A DNA stretch of 64,000 bases from Chryseolinea serpens. Its GTDB lineage: Bacteria > Bacteroidota > Bacteroidia > Cytophagales > Cyclobacteriaceae. Location: contig NZ_FQWQ01000001.1 of the NCBI RefSeq assembly GCF_900129725.1, positions 3,410,001-3,474,000 on the forward strand. The letters run 5' to 3'. Position numbers and translations under genes: made by a program. Numbering within the stretch: position 1 is the first letter of the stretch; each line of letters begins with the position of its first letter. Shown piece by piece: positions 23,900 through 31,556 of this stretch. The notes under the pieces are model-generated. The model was not told where the DNA came from. It saw only the letters and a program-made list of their open reading frames with translations, and ran no database searches.

Positions 23900-26133
23900 A
23901 AATGCCCCGTCTTCTTTGCCGGATCGCGGCGACTTTGTTTTTGAGCTTCGCTTTGTTCCCCCGCCTGGTTTTCGCGCAGGGCGACATCCCGCTAGGCAAT
24001 TGGCGGATGCACATTTCCTTTAACCAGATCAACAGCATTGCGATCGGCAATCAAAAAGTATATGCCGCGGCGCGCAACGGCGTGATGGTATTTGACCGGG
24101 CCGACAACAGCATCACCACCTATTCAAAACTCGATGGACTGAAAGGACAAGCCATCACTTCGATTGCTTATGACGTCCCTTCACAGACCCTCCTCATCGC
24201 CTACGAGAACGGCGTACTGGATATCGTGGATAGCCAAAATGTGATCACCAGTCTCGACCCCACAAAAAATTCCTCCCTCACCGGCTCAAAGAAAATCAAC
24301 AACATCACCGTTCACGACAACCTCGCCTACCTCGCCGCAGATTATGGCGTAGTGCTCTTCGACGTGCGGAGCAAGCAAGTCAAAGAAACCTGGCGCGACC
24401 TGGGCGCCACGGGCGAAACACTAAAAATCCTGCAAAGCGCCTTCACCACCGACAGCGTCTTCCTGGCCACCGGAAAAGGTGTGATCGCCGGCAGCCTCGA
24501 CGATAACTTGCTCGATTTTAACAATTGGAAACGTTTTGATACCGGCGACTTCAATGCGCCTATCCAGTCGGTTGCGTCCGTAAACGAAAAGGTTTACGCG
24601 GCGATCAACGCTTCCGGAATTTTCGAATATGGCAATGGAAGCTGGACCAAAGAAACCTTTCTGCAGGGCGCAACATTCCAATCCCTCAATTCAACCGAAT
24701 CGACCCTCATCATCGCGCAAGATGACAAGGTCTGGACACTCTCCACGTCCAATGCCTTGTCGCTGGTAGCCGACAAGCTCATCACCCACCCCTCCATGGC
24801 GTTGCTGGACGCCGGCAAACTTTGGATCGGCGATGCACTCAATGGACTTGTCACCAACGCGAACGGCCCCTTCATCCGTTTTGTACCCAACAGTCCCGTC
24901 AATGCCACAGCAGTTCGACTGACGTCTCAAAATCAAGTCATGTATGCTGCAGCGGGCGGGCACACCACCGATTTCAAAGCACAAGGCAACCCCGGTATGA
25001 TCGACATGTTTCAACAAGGTTCCTGGGCCGTGGAGACCACCGCGTTACAAGATCTTACCGATGTCGCCTACATCGCGACGACACAATATGTTTCATCGTT
25101 TGGATGGGGCGTGCAGCGATGGGACGAACAAGGCGCGGTCACGCTCTACGATGAGACCAATAGTCCGCTCGTTAATACGGCACCACCGGATCGCCACGTG
25201 AACATCACCAGTCTGGCGGTTTCCGAAGACGGACTGTGGGTTGCCAATTATGGCGCTGCCCAGCCCCTGCATTTATTAAAAAGTGACAACACCTGGCAGT
25301 CTTTTTCTTTTACCTATGCGCCGGCGCGCTTTCCAACAAAGTTGGTCACGGATCTTTATGGCAGTGTCTGGATGGTGCTCAACCCCGACTCCGGTGGCGG
25401 CCTGGTGGCGTTCAATAAATCCAAATCGGTCTATCTCACCAACATTGCCGGGGCAGGTGGATTGCCCAGCAAGGCTGTGCGCTCCATCGCCGTGGATCGC
25501 GACGGACTGGTTTGGGTTGGGACGGACCAGGGCGTGGCCTACTTCATCGATCCCTACGGCGTCTACGATGGAGCGGTGGATGCCATCAAGCCTATTTTCG
25601 ATGACCGCTTTTTGTTGAAGGACGATAAAGTAACAGCGATCGCTGTGGACGGGGGCAACCGGAAATGGATGGGCACGGAACGCGGGGTTTGGTTGTTCGG
25701 TCCGGACGGACAAAGCCAGGTGTATAATTTCACCACGGCAAATAGTCCCTTGCTGTCGAATGTGATCCGCGATATCGCGATCGATGGAAAAAACGGAGAA
25801 GTTTTTTTTGCTACCGACGAAGGAATTGTGTCTTTCCGCGCCGACGCGACGGAAAGCACGTCGACATTTCAGACGGTGAAGATCTTTCCCAATCCCGTCT
25901 CCTCCGAGTTCGCCGGTACGGTAGGGATCACGGGCCTGGCCACGGATGCTATCGTGAAGATCACCGACATCACCGGCAAGCTGATCTGGCAAACCCAGGC
26001 CAACGGTGGCACCGCCTCGTGGAACACCCTTGACTACACCGGGAAACGACCCTCCACCGGCATCTACCTCGTGTTCAGCGCCACGCCCGACGGAGCCGAA
26101 AGCGTTGTGGGCAAGATTGCGTTTGTTGACTAG
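23896..26133 (+). CDS. porZ: PorZ-like beta-propeller protein with T9SS sorting domain
   Basis: 745 residues. A signal peptide is cut after about residue 27 (LVFA-Q). The mature N terminus (IPLGNWRMHISFNQINSIA) and the following propeller repeats (VYAAARNGVMVFDRADNSI, LWIGDALNGLV, VWVGTDQGVAYF) fit PorZ, a component of the type IX secretion attachment complex that handles A-LPS. Residues about 660-745 form a T9SS C-terminal domain (KIFPNPVSSEF ... GIYLVFSA). The start overlaps the tdk stop by 4 nt, so the two are translated together. A general Reg_prop protein is the alternative. Confidence 0.8.
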   Translation: MKMPRLLCRIAATLFLSFALFPRLVFAQGDIPLGNWRMHISFNQINSIAIGNQKVYAAARNGVMVFDRADNSITTYSKLDGLKGQAITSIAYDVPSQTLLIAYENGVLDIVDSQNVITSLDPTKNSSLTGSKKINNITVHDNLAYLAADYGVVLFDVRSKQVKETWRDLGATGETLKILQSAFTTDSVFLATGKGVIAGSLDDNLLDFNNWKRFDTGDFNAPIQSVASVNEKVYAAINASGIFEYGNGSWTKETFLQGATFQSLNSTESTLIIAQDDKVWTLSTSNALSLVADKLITHPSMALLDAGKLWIGDALNGLVTNANGPFIRFVPNSPVNATAVRLTSQNQVMYAAAGGHTTDFKAQGNPGMIDMFQQGSWAVETTALQDLTDVAYIATTQYVSSFGWGVQRWDEQGAVTLYDETNSPLVNTAPPDRHVNITSLAVSEDGLWVANYGAAQPLHLLKSDNTWQSFSFTYAPARFPTKLVTDLYGSVWMVLNPDSGGGLVAFNKSKSVYLTNIAGAGGLPSKAVRSIAVDRDGLVWVGTDQGVAYFIDPYGVYDGAVDAIKPIFDDRFLLKDDKVTAIAVDGGNRKWMGTERGVWLFGPDGQSQVYNFTTANSPLLSNVIRDIAIDGKNGEVFFATDEGIVSFRADATESTSTFQTVKIFPNPVSSEFAGTVGITGLATDAIVKITDITGKLIWQTQANGGTASWNTLDYTGKRPSTGIYLVFSATPDGAESVVGKIAFVD

Positions 26134-26197
26134 GGTGAACAATAAAATCGCGTAGCGTGACGCGGTCCGTTCCGTTATCGCGTAACTTTCCGGCATC

Positions 26198-26866
26198 ATG
26201 CTGCATAAGACAAGGGGCATCGTTTTCAGGTTCACGAAGTATGGCGAGACGTCCATCATTGTCAACATCTTCACCGAACTTTTTGGCTTGCAGAGCTACA
26301 TCGTGAACGGTGTGCGGAGTAAATCCTCAAAGAATAAGATCGCGTTGTATCAACCGCTTACGCTGCTGGAAATGGTGGTCTATCATCGCGAGAACGCCAA
26401 CATCAACCGGATAAAAGAAGTGAAATGCTTCTATCCCTATCAAACCATACCGGTAGACATCAAGAAATCGGCGTTGGCTATTTTTATAAACGAAGTGTTG
26501 AACAAGACCGTGAAGGATGAAAGTCACGCTCAGGATCTGTGCACCTTCCTCATGGAGTCGCTGCAGGCGTTGGACCAGATGACGGAAAAGGCGGAGAATT
26601 TTCACCTCCTGTTCCTCCTCAAGCTGAGTCGCCTCCTGGGGTTTGGCGCCTACAATCTCATTGAAGTGCTGGGTCCCCGGGCCTCGGACGAGGAAACGGA
26701 ACGGCTATTGGCCCAGCTCATTCCTGCGGACTACAACACTTTTATCGCCCTGACCAATACGCAGCGAAGAGCGATCCTTGAATTGTTGCTGAAATTCTAT
26801 GCCGATCACATTGATACTTTCGGAGAGATGCGGTCGGTGCAGGTGTTGCGCGATGTGATGGGATAA
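26198..26866 (+). CDS. recO: DNA repair protein RecO
   Basis: Loads RecA at single-strand gaps with RecR. 222 residues with the N-terminal OB-fold signature TRGIVFRFTKYGETSIIVNIFTE (split here as TRGIVFRFTKYGE and SIIVNIFTE) and a helical C-terminal domain; the zinc-finger CxxC pairs of some RecO proteins are absent. TAACTTTC at 26183-26190, 7 nt before the ATG, is a possible -7 box. The 64-nt gap after porZ carries a direct repeat of ATCGCGTA. Confidence 0.9.
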   Translation: MLHKTRGIVFRFTKYGETSIIVNIFTELFGLQSYIVNGVRSKSSKNKIALYQPLTLLEMVVYHRENANINRIKEVKCFYPYQTIPVDIKKSALAIFINEVLNKTVKDESHAQDLCTFLMESLQALDQMTEKAENFHLLFLLKLSRLLGFGAYNLIEVLGPRASDEETERLLAQLIPADYNTFIALTNTQRRAILELLLKFYADHIDTFGEMRSVQVLRDVMG

Positions 26867-26871
26867 TTCAA

Positions 26872-26905
26872 AAAAAAAGAAGGCAGAACGCTCTACCTTC
26901 TTTTT
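26872..26905. terminator. Bidirectional terminator between recO and sod
   Basis: AAGAAGGCAGA (26877-26887) pairs with TCTACCTTCTT (26892-26902) with one mismatch around an ACGC loop. An A-run precedes and a T-run follows, so it can stop both the recO message and the convergent superoxide dismutase message. Confidence 0.85.
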
Positions 26906-26925
26906 ATATTTTGTGATGCTCCGGC

Positions 26926-27669
26926 CTAACCTAACCGTTTAGCCACTTCGTCCCAGTTTACGACGTTATACCAGGCGGCTACGTAGTCATTTCGTTTGTT
27001 TTGGTATTTGAGATAGTAGGCATGTTCCCACACGTCGAGTCCCAGGATCGGGGTGCCTTTCAATTCGCTGCTGTCCATCAGGGGATTGTCCTGGTTTGGG
27101 CTGGAGCCGATCTTGAGCTTGCCGCCATCGCTGACCAGCCAGGCCCATCCGGAACCAAAGCGGCCCATGGCGGCCTGGGTGAATTGTTCTTTGAATTTGT
27201 CGAACGAACCGAACGCACCGTTGATGGCATCGCCGATCTTTCCCGTGGGGCCTGCCGCGCCGGGAGGGCCCATTACCTGCCAGAAGAAGTTGTGATTCCA
27301 GGCTCCGCCGCCGTTGTTCCGGGCTTTCGGCGACAGCTTGGAGGCGTTGGCGAAGAATTCTTTTTCGGTAGCGAACGTGATCTTATCGGCAGCAATAGCA
27401 TCGTTCACATTCTTGATGTAGGCGGTGTGATGCTTGTTGTAGTGAATGTCCATGGTGGTGGCATCGATGCTGGGTTCGAGCGCATTGTAGGCATAGGGCA
27501 ACGCCACCTGCGAAAATTGCAAGGCAGTTAAAGTTTTTGTTTCAACGTGCGTGTCTGAAGGCTGGGTAGAAAAGGCGGCTGTGGCCTTGGCAATGACCGG
27601 TGAACTCACCGTGGCCACTACCGTTGCCTTCAGCGAATTCTGAATAAACTTTCTGCGTGAAGTGTTCAT
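26926..27669 (-). CDS. sodA: Superoxide dismutase (Fe/Mn), Tat-exported
   Basis: Converts superoxide to oxygen and peroxide. 247 residues. The N terminus has a twin-arginine signal (TSRRKFIQNSL at 3-13, then a hydrophobic stretch to about 32), so the enzyme should act outside the cytoplasm. Metal ligands by family pattern: His76 (DIHYNKHH), His126 (WNHNFFW), Asp212 and His216 (DVWEHAYY). Fe versus Mn cannot be told safely. It is divergent from the oxygenase gene with 80 nt between; TAAATTTA at 27695-27702 may be its -7 box. Confidence 0.92.
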   Translation of the reverse strand: MNTSRRKFIQNSLKATVVATVSSPVIAKATAAFSTQPSDTHVETKTLTALQFSQVALPYAYNALEPSIDATTMDIHYNKHHTAYIKNVNDAIAADKITFATEKEFFANASKLSPKARNNGGGAWNHNFFWQVMGPPGAAGPTGKIGDAINGAFGSFDKFKEQFTQAAMGRFGSGWAWLVSDGGKLKIGSSPNQDNPLMDSSELKGTPILGLDVWEHAYYLKYQNKRNDYVAAWYNVVNWDEVAKRLG

Positions 27670-27749
27670 AAATTAGGGTGCGTTTTGTCTGAAGTAAATT
27701 TACTTAAAAATCTTTAGCTTGCTGAACCAATTAACATCGCTCATTACCT

Positions 27750-28721
27750 ATGGAAGAAATATTGTATGACGAAATTCCATCGCTCGATCTTGCCGATTTT
27801 TATGGTGACGATCCCGCGAAGAAGAAGAAATTTGTCGCCGATCTAGGCGCCGCCTACCACAGCATCGGCTTCGCTGCCATTCGCCATCATTTCCTAACAA
27901 CCGAGATGCAGGATAAGTTATATGCAGCGATTAAAAAATATTTTGCCCTGCCCGACGACGTAAAGAAAAAGCACGAGCTCGCCGACCTGGCCGGACAACG
28001 CGGCTACACCGGCAAAGGCAAAGAACATGCGAAAGGAAGAAACACCGGCGACCTGAAAGAATTTTATCACGTGGGCCAGGAGTTGCCCGCAACGGAGTTG
28101 GCCAAAGAGGGCTATCCCGAAAACATCTGGCCTGCCGAAGTGCCCGAGTTCAAAGCCGTGTCGAACGACGTTTTCCGGGCGCTGGAAAAAACCGGCACCT
28201 ATATGCTGCGTGCCATCGCGCTCTACCTGGAGTTGCCCGAGCATTATTTCGACGACAAGATCAAACACGGCAACAGCATCCTTCGCCCCATCCACTACTT
28301 CCCCATCGAAAATCCCGATGCCGTTCCCGCCGACGCTGTGCGCGCCGCCGAACACGGCGACATCAACCTCATCACCTTGCTCATGGGCGCCAGCGCCGAT
28401 GGCCTCCAGGTGCTGCGTCGCGATGGCAAGTGGATTCCCATCACGGCCCTGCCCGACCAATTGGTAGTGAATGTAGGCGACATGCTGGAGCGCCTTACCA
28501 ACAAGACGTTGAAGTCCACCATCCACCGCGTGGTGAACCCACCCCGGCAATTCATGAATACCCCACGTTACTCCATACCGTTCTTCATGCACCCCCGGTC
28601 GGAGATGAGCCTGGCCGCATTACCGCACTGTGTCAGCGCAGCGCAACCGAAAGCCTGGCCCGACATTACGGCCGGCGAATTTTTGAACCAACGCCTTCGT
28701 GAAATCGGCTTGAAGAAATGA
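27750..28721 (+). CDS. 2-oxoglutarate/Fe(II) oxygenase, isopenicillin N synthase family
   Basis: 323 residues with the DIOX_N and 2OG-FeII domains. Iron ligands His202 and Asp204 (EHGDINLITL) and His259 (STIHRVVNPP); the RxS motif Arg273-Tyr-Ser binds the 2OG carboxylate. The family covers many substrates, so the reaction is not predictable. It is followed after 24 nt by the chromate transporter gene on the same strand. Confidence 0.85.
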   Translation: MEEILYDEIPSLDLADFYGDDPAKKKKFVADLGAAYHSIGFAAIRHHFLTTEMQDKLYAAIKKYFALPDDVKKKHELADLAGQRGYTGKGKEHAKGRNTGDLKEFYHVGQELPATELAKEGYPENIWPAEVPEFKAVSNDVFRALEKTGTYMLRAIALYLELPEHYFDDKIKHGNSILRPIHYFPIENPDAVPADAVRAAEHGDINLITLLMGASADGLQVLRRDGKWIPITALPDQLVVNVGDMLERLTNKTLKSTIHRVVNPPRQFMNTPRYSIPFFMHPRSEMSLAALPHCVSAAQPKAWPDITAGEFLNQRLREIGLKK

Positions 28722-28745
28722 TGACCACCACAAAGCCCTAACCTG

Positions 28746-29945
28746 GTGGTCCAGCGCGTCCGATATTACATTTTTCTGCGCGATGTGCTCAGCCTGGCCC
28801 TCACCACGTTTGGAGGGCCCCAGGCACACCTTGCCCATTTTCACAAGGTGCTCATCGACAAACGCCACTATCTCACGGAAGAGGAGTTGATGGAGATCAA
28901 CTCGCTCTGCCAGATCCTGCCCGGCCCAACGTCCACCCAAACCCTGACGGCCATCGGCTTCAAGATCGGTGGTCCCAACCTGGCGTATCTCACGTTGCTG
29001 GTATGGGTCTTGCCCGCCGTCTCGCTGATGACGGCCGCGGCCATGATCATGTCGAGCATCGAGGCCAAGAACTGGTCGCTGGAGTTCACGCGGTTCATTC
29101 AGCCCATAGCCGTAGGGTTTGTAAGCTATGGTGCCTACATGATCAGTCAAAAGACGGTCACGACCAAAACGGGTATAGCCCTCATGATCATGGCCGCGGT
29201 GGCTTCGTATTTTTTACAAACGCCCTATGTATTCCCCATCATCCTCGTGGTCTCCGGGTTGATCACGGCCTTAAAATATAAAGCACAACCCAAGGAATTG
29301 GATCGGAAAAAAATCATCGTGCCCTGGAATAACTTTCTGCTCTGGGCAGGCGTGCTCATTTTTGCCGCCGTGTTGGGAGCGATCACGAAAGCGTTGCCCG
29401 TGCGATTGTTTGAAAATTTTTATCGTAACGGAAGTCTGGTATTTGGAGGAGGCCAGGTGTTGGCACCTTTGCTGTATACTGAGTTCGTGCAGTATGCGCC
29501 AAAACCTTACCATCCCACTTCACACGAAGAATTTCTTTCGGGATATGCTATCGCACAATCTTTGCCGGGACCGGTGTTCTCTTTCAGCGCTTATATCGGC
29601 ACGCTTTCCATGCGCGATCATGGCACGCTGGGGAAATTATTAGGGGCGTTGGCTTCTGCGGGTGGTATCTTTTTGCCGGGCACGTTCCTGATCTTCTTCA
29701 CCATCCGGTTTTGGGAGAGCCTGAAAAAATACCGCGCCGTGCGGGCATCGTTGGAAGGCATCACGGCGGCCAGTGCAGGGTTAGTGGCCACGTCGGCGAT
29801 CATCATGTTTCAACCCCTGGAGCATACGGTATTGAATTTCTCCACGACCATTATAACGTTCCTGCTACTGGCCTTTACACGCATTCCTTCGCCCCTGATC
29901 ATTCTGGGCGGATTGATCTTAGGCTTTCTGCTGAGAGGCTTCTAA
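28746..29945 (+). CDS. chrA: Chromate transporter, two-domain ChrA
   Basis: 399-residue membrane protein made of two homologous CHR halves. The N-terminal half has TTFGGPQAHLAHFH and QILPGPTSTQTLTAIG; the C-terminal half has LVFGGGQVLAPLL and QSLPGPVFSFSAYIG. This is the long-chain form that exports chromate or a related oxyanion; real substrate unproven. The start is GTG 28746, 24 nt after the oxygenase stop, so co-transcription is likely. Confidence 0.9.
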   Translation: MVQRVRYYIFLRDVLSLALTTFGGPQAHLAHFHKVLIDKRHYLTEEELMEINSLCQILPGPTSTQTLTAIGFKIGGPNLAYLTLLVWVLPAVSLMTAAAMIMSSIEAKNWSLEFTRFIQPIAVGFVSYGAYMISQKTVTTKTGIALMIMAAVASYFLQTPYVFPIILVVSGLITALKYKAQPKELDRKKIIVPWNNFLLWAGVLIFAAVLGAITKALPVRLFENFYRNGSLVFGGGQVLAPLLYTEFVQYAPKPYHPTSHEEFLSGYAIAQSLPGPVFSFSAYIGTLSMRDHGTLGKLLGALASAGGIFLPGTFLIFFTIRFWESLKKYRAVRASLEGITAASAGLVATSAIIMFQPLEHTVLNFSTTIITFLLLAFTRIPSPLIILGGLILGFLLRGF

Positions 29946-30010
29946 AGCCCAAAGTCGTTTGCTGAATGGCTCAACAACCATCCCAATCCAATTCATCAAA
30001 AAAGTAAAGC

Positions 30011-30742
30011 TTATTTTCTACTGCCGTAGAAGAGCGTGAGGAACAGCGTGGGGTACACGGCATAGTTCTTCGTGGAGGGCATCATCTCGATGGTGCTGGA
30101 ATAGGCATCGATCAAAAATCCGGCTTCAAAACCTGTCACCTGGCTTTTGATCGTTCCCAATTCAAAGTTCATGGCCGCCTTGAAATTTATTCCGGGCTTG
30201 ATCTTGGATTCCGATAAGCCTTCGAAAAGTCGTCCGGTGCCGGCGATGTAGTCGATGTTGATGTTCGGGTTATACGGTGCGCGCACCGTGTAGCTGCCTC
30301 CTCCTTCCGGAAAATATTCAACGTAATAAGGGGCTACCACACCAATGGTGGGACCGATGGCAAACACACCTTTTATTTCCACGCCCTGGTGAGGCGCTTT
30401 TTTAAACAGGATGATGTCGCGGCCGTATTGCAGGCGGATGGCATAGAGATAATTCGATTTGCCGTAGATGAAAAGATTACCGGTTTGAATGGAATTGGTC
30501 CTTCTTTCCTGGGGATGTTTCACGTTCATCAGCTCCAGACCGAAAGTTTCCAAAACACGGTCATTGAGCTTGCGGGCTTTTTTGAACACCAGACCACCGA
30601 TCAATCCTCCCGATGTATTTTTGTTAATACCCCAGGTGAATTCCGAACCGTATTCATAGCTGTCTTGTGTTTGGCCGTAGGTCCCCGCAACGATCAACAC
30701 CAGGAAAAAGGTAAGGAGAGAAAACTTTTCACGCCGCCGCAT
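30011..30742 (-). CDS. Predicted outer-membrane beta-barrel protein, function unknown
   Basis: 243 residues with a basic start (MRRREKF), a hydrophobic signal and likely cleavage after TYG (residue 23). The mature part alternates polar and aromatic residues (NLFIYGKSNYLYAIRLQYG, TLFLTLFYGSRK) and ends in strand-like sequence, as in small Bacteroidota barrel proteins. No named family recognised. Converges with chrA and diverges from osmC. Confidence 0.65.
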   Translation of the reverse strand: MRRREKFSLLTFFLVLIVAGTYGQTQDSYEYGSEFTWGINKNTSGGLIGGLVFKKARKLNDRVLETFGLELMNVKHPQERRTNSIQTGNLFIYGKSNYLYAIRLQYGRDIILFKKAPHQGVEIKGVFAIGPTIGVVAPYYVEYFPEGGGSYTVRAPYNPNINIDYIAGTGRLFEGLSESKIKPGINFKAAMNFELGTIKSQVTGFEAGFLIDAYSSTIEMMPSTKNYAVYPTLFLTLFYGSRK

Positions 30743-30815
30743 CTGTCTGAAATCTTTACGATAAATTTAGGGTTAAAATTACCTAACGCAAACACTAAAC
30801 TCTAAGTTATTCTTT

Positions 30816-31220
30816 ATGGTTTCCATGACCGGGTATTACAAGGGCGATTTAAGAACAGAAGTCACCCATCTTAAGTCGGGCAATGTGGTGATAACGGATG
30901 CGCCCCCCGATAATAATGGCAAGGGGGAGGCTTTTAGCCCTACTGACCTCACCTGTGCCTCCCTGAACAGCTGCATGATGACCCTAATGGGGATTCTGGC
31001 CCAACGCGAGAATATCGACCTTGCCGGGCTGCGTTCGGAGATCGTTAAGATCATGCACCCCTCTCCCCGCAGAATTCTCGAGGTCCAGATCACTTTCACC
31101 CACGACAACCTCGTGGCCACCGATGTTCAAAAGGAAAAGCTGCGGCGTGCCGCACTCACCTGCCCCGTGGCCTTGAGCCTGTCGGAGAACGTCAAGCAAA
31201 CGGTCACCTTCAATTTTTAA
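30816..31220 (+). CDS. OsmC-family peroxiredoxin-like protein
   Basis: 134 residues with the two redox cysteines of OsmC/Ohr proteins, in LNSCMMTLMG and ALTCPVALSLS, and the conserved EAFSPTDL segment. Predicted thiol-dependent reduction of organic peroxides. ATG 30825 (MTGYYKGD) is a possible alternative start. Its 3' end overlaps the convergent ytxJ by 11 nt; both encode thiol-redox proteins. Confidence 0.85.
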   Translation: MVSMTGYYKGDLRTEVTHLKSGNVVITDAPPDNNGKGEAFSPTDLTCASLNSCMMTLMGILAQRENIDLAGLRSEIVKIMHPSPRRILEVQITFTHDNLVATDVQKEKLRRAALTCPVALSLSENVKQTVTFNF

Positions 31221-31551
31221 GCGCGTCGCGGATGGCACGGTAGTCGATGCCCATGTGTGACTGGTCATAGACGGATGCGCCTTTCTCAATGATCAGCACC
31301 TGGGGCGATTCATGCTCCACCTGGAATTGGTCGGCAATGCGGTTGGAAATATCGCGGTTGTTGATCAGGTCCAGGAAATAGGGTTTGAGGTGGCCCATTT
31401 CCGATTCGTTCCAGTTGCGCTCCAGGCGGTCGAGCGCCATGCGACTCACGGAGCAACGGGTGCTGTGCTTAAAGATGAGCACGGATTTTTCTTTGGATTC
31501 CTCCAGGATTTGATCTACCTGCTGAGGAGATTTCAACTCACTCCACTTCAT
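31210..31551 (-). CDS. ytxJ: Bacillithiol system redox-active protein YtxJ (DUF2847)
   Basis: 113 residues, thioredoxin-like, with a single active Cys33 in KHSTRCSVSRMAL where thioredoxin would have CxxC, and a SPQVLIIEKG segment at the cis-Pro position. The family is proposed as a monothiol bacilliredoxin. ATG 31551 lies 6 nt after the stop of the repeat protein gene, so it is probably co-transcribed with it; GTG 31569 is an alternative start. bshC at 50.6-52.2 kb supports bacillithiol use. Confidence 0.85.
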   Translation of the reverse strand: MKWSELKSPQQVDQILEESKEKSVLIFKHSTRCSVSRMALDRLERNWNESEMGHLKPYFLDLINNRDISNRIADQFQVEHESPQVLIIEKGASVYDQSHMGIDYRAIRDALKN

Positions 31552-31556
31552 AGCTT

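Noticed and set aside
25276-26274. 332-codon minus-strand open frame
   Set aside because: Antisense to the end of porZ and the start of recO; no recognisable domain.
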